From assembly GCA_029062895.1 (NCBI GenBank), contig JAIDPF010000026.1, forward strand, positions 1 through 60,128: a stretch of DNA of 60,128 bases. Reading direction: 5' to 3'. This DNA is from Lachnospiraceae bacterium. GTDB lineage: Bacteria > Bacillota > Clostridia > Lachnospirales > Lachnospiraceae. The position numbers were made by a program, and so were the translations under genes. The notes below the pieces were generated by a model. It was given only the letters and a program-made list of their open reading frames with translations. It did not search any database and had not been told where the DNA came from. Below are positions 8,860 to 17,908 of the stretch, piece after piece (positions within the stretch are counted from its first letter, which is position 1; every line of letters begins with the position of its first letter).

Positions 8860-8935
8860 GATCAAAAAATCTATAAGATTAAAAAATATTGGTTTTTAAA
8901 GATAAGGAATTGGGAAAGGGACAAGGTCTGTTCGT

Positions 8936-11900
8936 ATGTATTTAAAAAGCATTGAGATACAGGGATTTAAATCATTTGCTAATAAAATCGTATTTGAATT
9001 CCATAATGGGATTACCGGTATCGTAGGACCGAATGGCAGTGGCAAGTCTAATGTCGCGGATGCGGTCAGATGGGTTTTGGGAGAACAGAAGATCAAGCAG
9101 CTTCGGGGAGCATCCATGCAGGATGTTATTTTTTCGGGTACAGAGCAGAGAAAACCATTGGGCTATGCTTATGTGGCAATCACACTGGATAATGCGGATC
9201 ATCAGCTGAACATTTCCTATGATGAAGTGACGGTCGCGAGAAAGTTGTATCGTTCTGGAGAAAGTGAATATCTGTTAAATGGAACCGTGTGTCGGTTAAA
9301 GGATGTATATGAGCTGTTTTATGATACTGGTATCGGTAAGGAAGGATATTCCATTATCGGACAGGGACAGATTGATAAGATCCTAAGCGGTAAGCCGGAG
9401 GAAAGAAGAGAACTGTTTGACGAGGCGGCGGGTATCGTTAAGTATAAAAAAAGAAAAAGCGCTTCCCAGAAAAAATTGGAAGATGAGAAACAAAACCTTC
9501 TTCGTGTTAATGATATCCTTGCGGAATTGGAAAAACAGATCGGACCATTGGAGAAACAGTCAGAAAAGGCAAGGGATTATCTTAAGAAAAAAGAGGATCT
9601 GAAAAAGCTGGATGTGAATTATTTCCTTTTGGAAAATGCGCATACAACGGAGCAGCTGGACGTTGTCTCCGGGAAATTAAAGATTGCAGAAGACGAATAT
9701 CAGGAAAACAGCAGAAGGTTTGAAAATATCCGGCAGGAATACGATGAAATGCAGGAAAAGATCGAAGAACTTGAGAAGTCCATCGAAGAGACACGTAATT
9801 CCCTGAGTAATACCAGTTCCATCAGGACAAAGCTGGTCGGAGAGATTAATGTCTTAAAAGAGCAGATCAATTCCGCGAAGAATAATATGGAGCATTTTAA
9901 GACAAGGCTGGACAGTATTCAGGAAAATATCGGACAAAAGGAAAAGGAATGCGCTCTGCTTGCGGAAAGCAAGGGGCAGGCAGATGCGGCGCTTCAGGAA
10001 CTGGAAACAAAACGTAATGTTGTAAGAGAGGCTTTACAGAAGGTTCAGGGAGAAATTGAAGAAATCAATGAGTCCATTGAGACGGATAAAAACCGGATCA
10101 TTGAGACGCTCAATGAGCGTGCCACCATCCGCTCTAAAAAGGAGCGTTATGACACTATGCTGGAGCAGATCGCTATCCGGCGTTCAGAACTGAATTCCAA
10201 ATTTTTGCAGGCAAAATCCAACGAAGAGGAACAGCAGGAGATTGCAGCCCGGCTGAAAGAGGAATTTGAAAAAGTCAATCAGGAGATTGAAGCACTGAAT
10301 TACGAGCAGAAGAAAAAGGAAGAACGTGCCGGACAGATCCATGATGAGCTTGGGGAAACGGACCGCCGGCTTCGCGAAGCTCAGGTACAGTACCATCAGG
10401 ATAAGACAAAGTTAGAGTCCATTACCAATCTTACGGAGCGATACGAGGGATATGGAAACAGCATCCGTAAGGTGATGGAGTGTAAAGGGAGCAATAAGGG
10501 GATTATCGGCGTAGTAGCGGATATCATTAAAGTAGAAAAGAAATACGAGACTGCTATAGAGACTGCGTTGGGCGGCAATATCCAGAATATCGTTACCAAG
10601 GATGAAAAAACCGCCAAAGAGATGATTAATTACCTTAAAGAGAATAAATTTGGACGGGCTACCTTCTTGCCGCTGACGAGTATTGAGCATCCGCAGGAAT
10701 TTAAGACTCCGGAGGTTTTGGAGGAGAAGGGTGTCATCGGTATGGCGGATGAGATCGTTTCTACAGAGCCCGCTTATCGAAATGTAGCTAAGGCGATGCT
10801 TGGAAGGATCGTTGTCATTGATCATGTGGATCAAGCGTTGAAGATTGCAAGGAAGTATGATTACGGCATCCGGATGGTTACGCTGGATGGCGAACTTTTG
10901 GTGCCGGGTGGAGCGATCAGCGGTGGCGCATATAAGAATAGTTCCAATCTTTTGAGCCGGCGGCGTGAGATGGATGAATTAGACAAGCAGGTGAAGGCTT
11001 CTTTAAAACAGATCAATGAGCTGTTGGATCAGATCGAACAGATCAAGAATGAAAGAAATCAACTGCGTATCGGAATCGAAGAGATCAAGTTAAAGATCCA
11101 GAATCAATTTATCGCTCAGAACACAGCGAGACTTAATCTTATTAAGGCACAGGAGAGGATCGATGAGACTGTGCACGGTGTAGACGATCTGAAAGCGGAG
11201 CAGGCGGAGATCGAAAAGCAGATTAGTGAGATCAAGGGGCAGCAGGGACAGATCAGTCAACAACTGGAGGATTCCGCCAAAGAGGAGAAAACGTTAGAAG
11301 CGCAGATTACAGAAAAACAGGGGAATCTGGAAAATAAACGGGAGGAAGAGTCGCTCCATGCAGCCGCCGTGGCAGAGCAGGACGTTGAGGTAGAGAAGGC
11401 GCTGCAGAAACAGGAATTTGAACAACAGAACCTGAATCGTCTGAAAGAAGAACTGTCGCGGTATGCGGCGGAACGGGATGAGGTTCTGCAGGCGACGAAA
11501 CAAAACGAGACGGATATTGCGGAGAAGGAAGAGAATATCAAAAATCTGGAACAGACCATGGATGCCTCTTATACAACGCAGGAAGATTCCGAAATCCGCT
11601 TAAAGGAGATGCAGGAGAAGCGGGAAGAATATACCTCTAAACAGAAGCAGTTCTTCGGACTTCGTGAGGAATTGAATGATAAGATCGCGGGTCTGGATAA
11701 AGAGATATTCCGTTTGAAAACCCAGAAAGAAAAATTGGAGGATACCTTAAACGGATTGTCCGGTTATATGTGGTCAGAGTATGAACTGACACTTAGGGAT
11801 GCTGCTGAGCTTCGTGATGAGACGATGACAGATCTTGTGTTTTTAAAGAGAAGCGTTGCGGAGTTAAAGGACGGTATCAAACGTCTTGGGGATGTTAATG

Positions 11901-12496
11901 TCAATGCCATTGAAGATTATAAGGCGGTGATGGAACGGTATGATTTCCTGAAAAAGCAGCATGACGATCTGGTGGAAGCTGAGAAAATGCTGATTGGCAT
12001 CATAGAGGAACTGGATCAGGCGATGCGGGCGCAGTTTACGGAGAAATTTGCCGAGATCAGCAAAGAATTTGATAAAGTATTTAAGGAGATGTTTGGAGGC
12101 GGTAAGGGTACGCTGGAACTGATGGAGGATGAGGATATTTTGGAAGCAGGCATCCGGATCATTGCACAGCCGCCTGGGAAGAAGCTGCAGAACATGATGC
12201 AGTTGTCCGGCGGGGAGAAGTCCCTTGCGGCGATTGCGCTGCTGTTCGCCATCCAGAATCTGAAACCATCGCCATTTTGTCTTTTGGATGAGATTGAGGC
12301 GGCATTGGATGAAAGTAATGTCGGCAGATTTGCGCAGTATCTACATAAACTGACAAAACATACGCAGTTTATTGTGATCACGCATCGACGCGGAACGATG
12401 GAGAAGGCGGACAGATTGTATGGTATCACCATGCAGGAGAAGGGCGTTTCGGCACTGGTGAGCGTCAATCTGATTGATAAGGAATTGGATAACTAG
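8936..12496 (+). CDS. smc: Chromosome segregation ATPase SMC
   Basis: SMC is the core of bacterial condensin with ScpA and ScpB. The 1186-residue product has the Walker A GPNGSGKSN at residues 31-39, a long N-terminal coiled coil (about 170-500), the globular hinge (about 515-650, with GGAISGGAYKNSSNLLSRR at its end), the returning coiled coil, then the ABC signature LSGGEKSLAAIALLFA and Walker B FCLLDEIEAALDE near the C-terminus. All ATPase elements are intact and length is normal. The ribosome binding site is weak (GGGAAAGGGACAAGG region upstream). It is co-directional with rnc and ftsY. Confidence 0.97.
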   Translation: MYLKSIEIQGFKSFANKIVFEFHNGITGIVGPNGSGKSNVADAVRWVLGEQKIKQLRGASMQDVIFSGTEQRKPLGYAYVAITLDNADHQLNISYDEVTVARKLYRSGESEYLLNGTVCRLKDVYELFYDTGIGKEGYSIIGQGQIDKILSGKPEERRELFDEAAGIVKYKKRKSASQKKLEDEKQNLLRVNDILAELEKQIGPLEKQSEKARDYLKKKEDLKKLDVNYFLLENAHTTEQLDVVSGKLKIAEDEYQENSRRFENIRQEYDEMQEKIEELEKSIEETRNSLSNTSSIRTKLVGEINVLKEQINSAKNNMEHFKTRLDSIQENIGQKEKECALLAESKGQADAALQELETKRNVVREALQKVQGEIEEINESIETDKNRIIETLNERATIRSKKERYDTMLEQIAIRRSELNSKFLQAKSNEEEQQEIAARLKEEFEKVNQEIEALNYEQKKKEERAGQIHDELGETDRRLREAQVQYHQDKTKLESITNLTERYEGYGNSIRKVMECKGSNKGIIGVVADIIKVEKKYETAIETALGGNIQNIVTKDEKTAKEMINYLKENKFGRATFLPLTSIEHPQEFKTPEVLEEKGVIGMADEIVSTEPAYRNVAKAMLGRIVVIDHVDQALKIARKYDYGIRMVTLDGELLVPGGAISGGAYKNSSNLLSRRREMDELDKQVKASLKQINELLDQIEQIKNERNQLRIGIEEIKLKIQNQFIAQNTARLNLIKAQERIDETVHGVDDLKAEQAEIEKQISEIKGQQGQISQQLEDSAKEEKTLEAQITEKQGNLENKREEESLHAAAVAEQDVEVEKALQKQEFEQQNLNRLKEELSRYAAERDEVLQATKQNETDIAEKEENIKNLEQTMDASYTTQEDSEIRLKEMQEKREEYTSKQKQFFGLREELNDKIAGLDKEIFRLKTQKEKLEDTLNGLSGYMWSEYELTLRDAAELRDETMTDLVFLKRSVAELKDGIKRLGDVNVNAIEDYKAVMERYDFLKKQHDDLVEAEKMLIGIIEELDQAMRAQFTEKFAEISKEFDKVFKEMFGGGKGTLELMEDEDILEAGIRIIAQPPGKKLQNMMQLSGGEKSLAAIALLFAIQNLKPSPFCLLDEIEAALDESNVGRFAQYLHKLTKHTQFIVITHRRGTMEKADRLYGITMQEKGVSALVSVNLIDKELDN

Positions 12497-12531
12497 ACCT
12501 ATGGCAGTGATTTAGAAAGGAGATAGACCGG

Positions 12532-13707
12532 ATGTTATTTGGTTTTGGGAAGAAGAAAGATTCAGAAAAAATATCTGAGAAAGAAATAGAAGAAATGTCT
12601 GAAGAAAATACAGAAGGAATATCCGGGGAAAACGCAGAAGGGATATTGGAGGAGAATCCGGAAGGGATATCTGAGGAAAATCCAGAAGAGATATTGGGCG
12701 AGACCTCAGAAGGATTGCCCGAAATAGAAGGAAATAGTGCAGACATGAGCCAAGCGGAGAAAAGGGGCTTCTTTGCTCGTCTGAAGGAAGGTTTGACGAA
12801 AACCAGAAATAATATCGTTTCCGGCATAGATGCGGTATTCAGCGGTTTTACAAAGATTGATGAGGAATTTTATGAGGAACTGGAAGAGATCCTTATCATG
12901 GGAGATATCGGCGTCCATGCGACGGAGGAGATCATTGATGCATTGAAACAGAAGGTGAAGGAGCAGCATATCTCCAAACCGGAGGACTGTAAGGCACTGC
13001 TGGTTCAGACCATTAAGGATCAGATGCGTGTGGAAGAGACAGCATATGAATTTGAACAGAAGCGGTCCATTGTGTTTGTGATCGGAGTAAACGGTGTGGG
13101 AAAGACGACCTCCATCGGTAAACTGGCGGCGATCTTAAAGGCGCAGGGAAGGCACGTGCTGATTGCAGCGGCAGATACGTTCCGTGCGGCTGCAGGAGAG
13201 CAGCTTGCAGAGTGGTCAAGGCGAAGTGGCGTGGAAATGATAGGTGGTGTGGAAGGTGCCGATCCAGCAAGCGTGATCTTTGACGGGATTAATGCGGCAA
13301 AGGCGAGAAAGGCAGATGTTTTACTTTGTGATACGGCGGGACGTCTGCATAATAAGAAGAATCTGATGGAAGAATTAAAGAAGATGAACCGGATCATTGA
13401 CCGGGAATTTCCGGGTGCTCACAGAGAAAATCTGATCGTGCTGGATGCTACTACCGGTCAGAATGCAATGATGCAGGCAAAGGAATTTTCTGAGGCGGCA
13501 GATTTGACGGGCATCATACTGACTAAGATGGATGGTACCGCCAAAGGCGGGATTGCGGTTGCTATCCAGTCGGAACTTGGTATTCCGGTGAAATATATCG
13601 GTGTGGGAGAGAAGATCGAAGATCTCCAGAAATTTGATTCTGACCGTTTTGTAGATGCTTTGTTTGATGTAGATTTGAGTGAGGATGAGGCAGATGTTGA
13701 GGAATAA
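12532..13707 (+). CDS. ftsY: Signal recognition particle receptor FtsY
   Basis: FtsY docks the SRP (Ffh, encoded at 17909) at the membrane. The 391-residue product has an acidic N-terminal A domain and a C-terminal NG GTPase domain with G1 GVNGVGKTT (from residue 185), DTFRAAAGEQL, G3 DTAGRLHNK and G4 TKMDGTAKGG. The A domain includes five tandem 8-residue repeats (residues 22-61), noted separately. AAAGGAGATAG gives a strong ribosome binding site. In most relatives ylxM-ffh follows at once; here about 3.7 kb of other genes intervene. Confidence 0.96.
   Translation: MLFGFGKKKDSEKISEKEIEEMSEENTEGISGENAEGILEENPEGISEENPEEILGETSEGLPEIEGNSADMSQAEKRGFFARLKEGLTKTRNNIVSGIDAVFSGFTKIDEEFYEELEEILIMGDIGVHATEEIIDALKQKVKEQHISKPEDCKALLVQTIKDQMRVEETAYEFEQKRSIVFVIGVNGVGKTTSIGKLAAILKAQGRHVLIAAADTFRAAAGEQLAEWSRRSGVEMIGGVEGADPASVIFDGINAAKARKADVLLCDTAGRLHNKKNLMEELKKMNRIIDREFPGAHRENLIVLDATTGQNAMMQAKEFSEAADLTGIILTKMDGTAKGGIAVAIQSELGIPVKYIGVGEKIEDLQKFDSDRFVDALFDVDLSEDEADVEE
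12595..12714 (+). repeat. Five 24-bp tandem repeats in the ftsY 5' region
   Basis: The stretch encodes five consecutive 8-residue units: MSEENTEG, ISGENAEG, ILEENPEG, ISEENPEE, ILGETSEG. The period is exactly 24 bp with moderate divergence between units, as in an ageing minisatellite. The units add to the acidic membrane-proximal A domain of FtsY. Confidence 0.85.
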
Positions 13708-13771
13708 ATTAAGGTGATGTATTAAGGATAAAATTAAATGAGTGAAAAAATTTTGAAAGGCGGGTCGTCAT

Positions 13772-15010
13772 ATGGATACGAATGAAATGGAAGAAAGAAT
13801 GTTGACATTGGAAAAATTTGAGGAGGCATCCGAGATCGTAAAGCAGGTAACGCTGGAGACGAAGCTGGTCTATAGCGAGTATTTTAGCAATCTAACAGGC
13901 AATAAAGTATTTTTCAAGCCGGAGAACCTGCAGTTTACAGGAGCTTATAAGGTCAGGGGCGCATTTTATAAGACCAGCACGCTGTCTGAAGAAGAGAAAA
14001 AAAGAGGGGTTATCACTGCTTCTGCGGGAAATCACGCGCAGGGCGTTGCTTATGCGGCGCAGCGCAATCATATGAAGGCGACGATCGTTATGCCGACGAC
14101 GACACCGTTGATCAAGGTAAACCGTACAAAGAATTTCGGCGCAGAAGTCGTTCTATATGGTGACGTATATGATGAGGCATGCGCACGCGCATATGAACTG
14201 GCGGAGGAACATGGATATACATTTATTCATCCTTTTGATGATCTGGCGGTTGCCACAGGTCAGGGGACGATTGCCATGGAGATCGTCAAGGAACTTCCGC
14301 TGGTGGATTATATATTAGTTCCCATCGGTGGCGGCGGGCTGGCTGCGGGAGTTTCTACTCTGGCAAAGATGTTAAATCCGAAGATTAAAGTAATCGGCGT
14401 GGAGCCTGCAGGGGCTGCCTGCATGAAAGCGTCCATTAATCGCGGTGAGGTGACGACGCTGCCACAAGTCAATACGATTGCTGACGGTACGGCGGTCAAG
14501 ACGCCCGGATCGAAGATTTTTTCGTATATTCAGGATAATCTGGATGATATCATCACCGTGGAAGACGAGGAGCTGATCGTTTCTTTTCTGGATATGGTGG
14601 AAAATCATAAGATGATCGTGGAAAATTCCGGACTTCTTACGGCGGCTGCGCTTAAGCATCTTGATGTCAAAGATAAAAAGATCGTGGCTATTTTAAGCGG
14701 CGGCAATATGGATATCATAACGATGTCCTCGGTAGTTCAGCAGGGTCTGATTTTTAGGGATCGTATCTTTACGGTATCTGTGCTATTGCCGGATAAGCCG
14801 GGTGAACTTTGTAAGGTGGCGGGCATTATCGCGGAAGAAAATGGAAATGTCATTAAGCTGGAGCATAACCAGTTTGTATCGACCAATCGTAACGCTGCTG
14901 TGGAACTGCGGATCACGATTGAGGCATTTGGCGTGGATCATAAACAGAGGATATTAACGAGGCTGGAGCAGGAGAATTATAAGCCGAAGTTAGTTAGAAC
15001 CAATATTTAA
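13772..15010 (+). CDS. ilvA: Threonine ammonia-lyase (threonine dehydratase)
   Basis: A PLP enzyme that converts threonine to 2-oxobutyrate, for isoleucine synthesis or threonine catabolism. The 412-residue product has the PLP lysine in FTGAYKVRGAFYK (K60), the ASAGNHAQGVAYAA loop, the phosphate-binding glycine loop IGGGGLAAG and a C-terminal ACT domain (about 330-405, VSVLLPDKPGELCKVAGIIA). One ACT domain and this length fit the short IlvA/TdcB-like form rather than the 500-residue enzyme. No T-box or ilv leader was seen in the 64 bases upstream. Whether it is biosynthetic or catabolic cannot be decided here. Confidence 0.92.
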   Translation: MDTNEMEERMLTLEKFEEASEIVKQVTLETKLVYSEYFSNLTGNKVFFKPENLQFTGAYKVRGAFYKTSTLSEEEKKRGVITASAGNHAQGVAYAAQRNHMKATIVMPTTTPLIKVNRTKNFGAEVVLYGDVYDEACARAYELAEEHGYTFIHPFDDLAVATGQGTIAMEIVKELPLVDYILVPIGGGGLAAGVSTLAKMLNPKIKVIGVEPAGAACMKASINRGEVTTLPQVNTIADGTAVKTPGSKIFSYIQDNLDDIITVEDEELIVSFLDMVENHKMIVENSGLLTAAALKHLDVKDKKIVAILSGGNMDIITMSSVVQQGLIFRDRIFTVSVLLPDKPGELCKVAGIIAEENGNVIKLEHNQFVSTNRNAAVELRITIEAFGVDHKQRILTRLEQENYKPKLVRTNI

Positions 15011-15015
15011 AGACC

Positions 15016-15040
15016 AGATATTGGTCCCGAACCAATATCT
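15016..15040 (+). other. Perfect hairpin after ilvA
   Basis: AGATATTGGT (15016-15025) pairs perfectly with ACCAATATCT (15031-15040) around a 5-base loop. A third partial copy, ACCAATAT, at the ilvA stop codon (about 14999-15006) could compete for the 5' arm. The stem is followed by A's, not T's, so it is not a classic terminator for ilvA; it may protect the mRNA 3' end. Confidence 0.5.
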
Positions 15041-15088
15041 AAAAATACGGAATGAATGAAATCTGTCTTTATCGGATAATCTAATCCT

Positions 15089-15982
15089 ATGAAGGCAGAT
15101 TTTTCAGTGAGAAATAAAACAAAATCATTGCTTAGGACTTGGGTTGGGAGAGGTTTATTGCTGATCCTATTTTCTGCTGTTTATGCTTTTGGCGTAAGCT
15201 GCTTCCTTGACCCCAACAATCTTGCGCCGGGCGGTATCACAGGAATTGCGATTCTGGTCAACCGGTTGGTAGGCATTGATACGGGTACGCTGATCTTTTT
15301 GTTTAATATACCGATTATGGCGTTGAGTATTTGGAAATTTGGATTTAAATTTACCGCTTCTACAATATATACGCTTGCATGGATTTCCTTTTTTACCAAT
15401 TTATTTGAGATTAGCGGGGCATGGACAAGAGAGCCGTTCCTTGCAGCTGTGGCGGGAGGTGCGATCAATGCGGTAGCTATCGGGATGATCCTTCGGCTGG
15501 GAGCGACCACCGGTGGGACGGATATTGTGATCAAGCTTTTAAGAAACCGTTTTCCGTTTTTAAAGACAGGAGCGTTCTTTTTTATCATTGACAGTATTAT
15601 CGTGTTCCTGTCCCTGTTTGTTTTCGGCTCTGTAGATACAGTGCTGTTTACGGCGTTGACGGTATTTGTGACTGCAAGGGTGCTGGACCTTGTGTTGTAT
15701 GGAAGCGAGGAAGCAAGAATGATTTTTGTGATTTCTGATGAGGCGGAAACAATCGCAGGGGCATTTATGCAGGAACTGCAACGAGGGGTTACGTATCTGC
15801 ATGGTCAGGGGGCGTATACCGGAAGAGATAAGAAGATCATGCTCTGCATCATGCGCAAACGGCAGGCGCCGAAAGCAGTTGCCATTATAAAGGATATTGA
15901 CAATCATGCTTTTTTGATTATCGCCAGTGCGTCGGAGATTTATGGGGAAGGGTATAAGGATTATTACAGGAAGCAGATATAA
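15089..15982 (+). CDS. YitT family membrane protein (DUF2179)
   Basis: A 297-residue integral membrane protein of the YitT family. It has about five or six hydrophobic segments from residue 20 to 200, including GVSCFLDPNNLAPGGITGIAI, where the DPNNLAPGG loop is the family mark, and GATTGGTDIVIKLL. A soluble C-terminal DUF2179 domain follows (about 205-290, ISDEAETIAGAFMQELQRGVT). Function in the family is not established. It stands between ilvA and a DMT transporter with no clear operon partner. No convincing start other than ATG 15089 was seen. Confidence 0.9.
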   Translation: MKADFSVRNKTKSLLRTWVGRGLLLILFSAVYAFGVSCFLDPNNLAPGGITGIAILVNRLVGIDTGTLIFLFNIPIMALSIWKFGFKFTASTIYTLAWISFFTNLFEISGAWTREPFLAAVAGGAINAVAIGMILRLGATTGGTDIVIKLLRNRFPFLKTGAFFFIIDSIIVFLSLFVFGSVDTVLFTALTVFVTARVLDLVLYGSEEARMIFVISDEAETIAGAFMQELQRGVTYLHGQGAYTGRDKKIMLCIMRKRQAPKAVAIIKDIDNHAFLIIASASEIYGEGYKDYYRKQI

Positions 15983-16010
15983 AAACAGTTTTATTTCTAA
16001 ATGCATATCA

Positions 16011-16039
16011 TTGTGGTCCGGTTAAGCGTGTGTTATAAT
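16011..16039 (+). promoter_or_regulatory. Promoter of the DMT transporter gene
   Basis: TTGTGG (16011-16016), 17 bases, TATAAT (16034-16039), 41 bases upstream of the transporter start. Confidence 0.65.
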
Positions 16040-16079
16040 TCTTGTGTCAAAGCAATAAAAGCAAAACGGAGTTGAAGTA

Positions 16080-16988
16080 ATGAGAACCAAGACCATTGCA
16101 ACGGTATATGCTATACTAGCGGCTGCCTTGTACGCAATCAATATTCCCATATCTAAATTGCTTTTGAACCATGCAGGCGCAACCATAATGGCGGCATTTT
16201 TATACTTAGGCGCTGGTATTGGTCTGCTGATATACGGAAGCATAGAAAAAATAACCAAACCTGAAAAAAAGCAGGAACATTTAACAAGAAAAGAACTGCC
16301 CTATACGGTTGCTATGATAGTGTTGGATATTATTGCGCCGATCTTACTGATGTTTGGTATTGCAAGAACAAATTCGGCCAATGTATCATTGTTGAACAAT
16401 TTTGAAATTGTGGCAACTTCTATTATTGCATTAGTGATTTTTAAGGAAGTAATCTCCCATAAACTTTGGCTTGCGATTTTCATGGTTACAATCGCCAGTG
16501 TAATTCTTAGTTTTGAAGGTATAGGTGCATTTACACTGAATGAGGGTTCACTTTTGGTGTTAGGAGCCTGTATCTGTTGGGGTTTTGAAAACAACTGTAC
16601 CAAGATGATCAGTAATAAAAGTTCCACTGAAATCGTTGTCATAAAAGGCTGTTTTTCCGGCATGGGGAGTCTTATCATTGCATTGTTATTGGGAGAAAGC
16701 GTACCGGAAATCAAATGGATCTTCGCAATACTTTTCTTAGGTTTTGTGGCGTATGGATTGAGCATCAAATTTTATATTATGGCACAGCAGCATTTAGGTG
16801 CAGCAAAAACAAGCGCTTATTATTCCATTGCGCCATTTTTAGGCGTAGCGTTTAGTATGGTATTGTTAGGGGAAAGACCTGCAATGCAGTTTTATATTGC
16901 AATGATCATTATGATAGCAAGTACGGTAGTCATGGTAAAGGACACAATCAGTCAGCAGCATACATATGAACATGATGATTTAGATTAA
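16080..16988 (+). CDS. EamA-type drug/metabolite transporter
   Basis: A 302-residue inner-membrane protein with about ten hydrophobic segments arranged as two EamA repeats, residues 5-140 and 150-290. Repeat marks are SANVSLLNNFEIVATSIIALVI (first half, shortened here to its core NNFEIVATS) and GAAKTSAYYSIAPFLGV (second half). Members export amino acids, drugs or metabolites; the substrate cannot be told from sequence. It has its own promoter and no ribosome binding site stronger than GGAG at 16070-16073. Its more AT-rich, ATA/TTA-rich codon use than neighbouring genes suggests later acquisition, though this is an impression without calculation. Confidence 0.88.
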   Translation: MRTKTIATVYAILAAALYAINIPISKLLLNHAGATIMAAFLYLGAGIGLLIYGSIEKITKPEKKQEHLTRKELPYTVAMIVLDIIAPILLMFGIARTNSANVSLLNNFEIVATSIIALVIFKEVISHKLWLAIFMVTIASVILSFEGIGAFTLNEGSLLVLGACICWGFENNCTKMISNKSSTEIVVIKGCFSGMGSLIIALLLGESVPEIKWIFAILFLGFVAYGLSIKFYIMAQQHLGAAKTSAYYSIAPFLGVAFSMVLLGERPAMQFYIAMIIMIASTVVMVKDTISQQHTYEHDDLD

Positions 16989-17013
16989 ATACAAAAAGGG
17001 ACTATAGTTAATT

Positions 17014-17318
17014 ATGAAAAAAATTTATTTATCAAAGCCGTGTAAATATTTTCTGAAGTTTTTGGGAATATTTCTTGGAATCGTAATTTTATTATACAGT
17101 ACGATAACTTTTATCCTTTTTTGTATTAGAGGAGACCGTTTTGGCGGTTATTACATACGGCAGGAGAATGATATTCGCCGATCAAATTTCCGTTTATAGA
17201 ATATTGGTGGCCCGATATCTTTCTTAATCAGGTTATCTGGCTTCAACATTCAGAGTATTCCGGAGAATATTTAATGGTAGCTACGTTGGAAGGTGAAATA
17301 TTTTATAAAAAGCAATGA
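17014..17318 (+). pseudogene. Frameshifted small membrane protein
   Basis: The first frame (17014-17199) encodes 61 residues with one transmembrane helix (LGIFLGIVILLYSTITFIL) and stops. The next reading frame is open from 17172 to TGA at 17316-17318 and reads on plausibly (IEYWWPDIFLNQVIWLQHSE, then GEYLMVATLEGEIFYKKQ). A single-base loss near 17170 would join the two into one protein of about 100 residues. The product was probably a membrane-anchored protein with a short extracytoplasmic domain. No family was recognised. A sequencing error is an alternative. Confidence 0.55.
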
Positions 17319-17343
17319 TTTTTTCTTTTTAATTTTATGAGAG

Positions 17344-17377
17344 CTGAAAATTTTGCGGTAATACGCAAAAATTTCAG
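17344..17377 (+). repeat. 14-bp inverted repeat upstream of ylxM
   Basis: CTGAAAATTTTGCG (17344-17357) faces CGCAAAAATTTCAG (17364-17377) across a 6-base loop, with one internal A-A mismatch. No T tract follows, so it may act as an RNA hairpin or operator rather than a terminator. Confidence 0.5.
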
Positions 17378-17387
17378 ATGGGTTTGG

Positions 17388-17411
17388 CTGTCAAGAAAAA
17401 ATACTTGACAG
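17388..17411 (+). promoter_or_regulatory. Inverted repeat over the -35 of the ylxM promoter
   Basis: CTGTCAAG (17388-17395) and CTTGACAG (17404-17411) form a perfect 8-bp dyad with an A-rich 8-base centre. The right arm contains the -35 hexamer TTGACA, so a protein bound here would block RNA polymerase. The dyad is seen; the operator role is inferred. Confidence 0.45.
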
Positions 17412-17433
17412 TCTGTTTTCTTTTGTGTATGAT
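17405..17433 (+). promoter_or_regulatory. Sigma-A promoter for ylxM-ffh
   Basis: TTGACA (17405-17410), 17 bases, TATGAT (17428-17433). It lies 45 bases upstream of the ylxM start and probably drives the SRP/ribosome operon that follows. Confidence 0.8.
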
Positions 17434-17478
17434 AGACAAAGTGCTGAAAGTTTCTATTTGTTGGGAGCGGCTGAAAAC

Positions 17479-17832
17479 ATGGAACGGATCATTGAACAGG
17501 GAATATTATATGATTTTTATGGTCCGCTCTTGACAAAGCATCAGCAGGAAATCTATGAGGCGGTGGTTTATAACAATCTTTCGCTGGGTGAGATCGCGGC
17601 AGAGGAAGGGATCAGCAGGCAGGGGGTACATGACCTGATCAAGCGTTGTGACAAGACTCTGGCTGACTACGAAGAAAAGCTGCATCTGGTAAAGCGGTTC
17701 GCTGATAATAAGAAAAAGATCGCGAAGTTAAAAGAGCTGGTCAATAGCCTTATGGAAAGCGATAGTGCTGATAAAGAATATAAACGGGAAATCAACGCAA
17801 TCATAGATGAACTTTATGAGGGTTTGGATTGA
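17479..17832 (+). CDS. ylxM: YlxM, SRP-associated HTH protein
   Basis: A 117-residue protein of the YlxM/p13 family, with a sigma-70 region 4-like helix-turn-helix (residues about 20-62, LTKHQQEIYEAVVYNNLSLG then EIAAEEGISRQGVHDLIKRC). The family is tied to SRP: in streptococci YlxM associates with Ffh and small cytoplasmic RNA. The start is set at ATG 17479, because the ORF upstream of it overlaps the promoter. It precedes ffh by 76 bases in the usual ylxM-ffh pair. Confidence 0.9.
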   Translation: MERIIEQGILYDFYGPLLTKHQQEIYEAVVYNNLSLGEIAAEEGISRQGVHDLIKRCDKTLADYEEKLHLVKRFADNKKKIAKLKELVNSLMESDSADKEYKREINAIIDELYEGLD

Positions 17833-17908
17833 AACCTGTAATTGGATAAGAATTTTATGTTTTTATAGTTAAGTGATATTGTGGCGATGAAAAGGATCAG
17901 GGTTTTAT

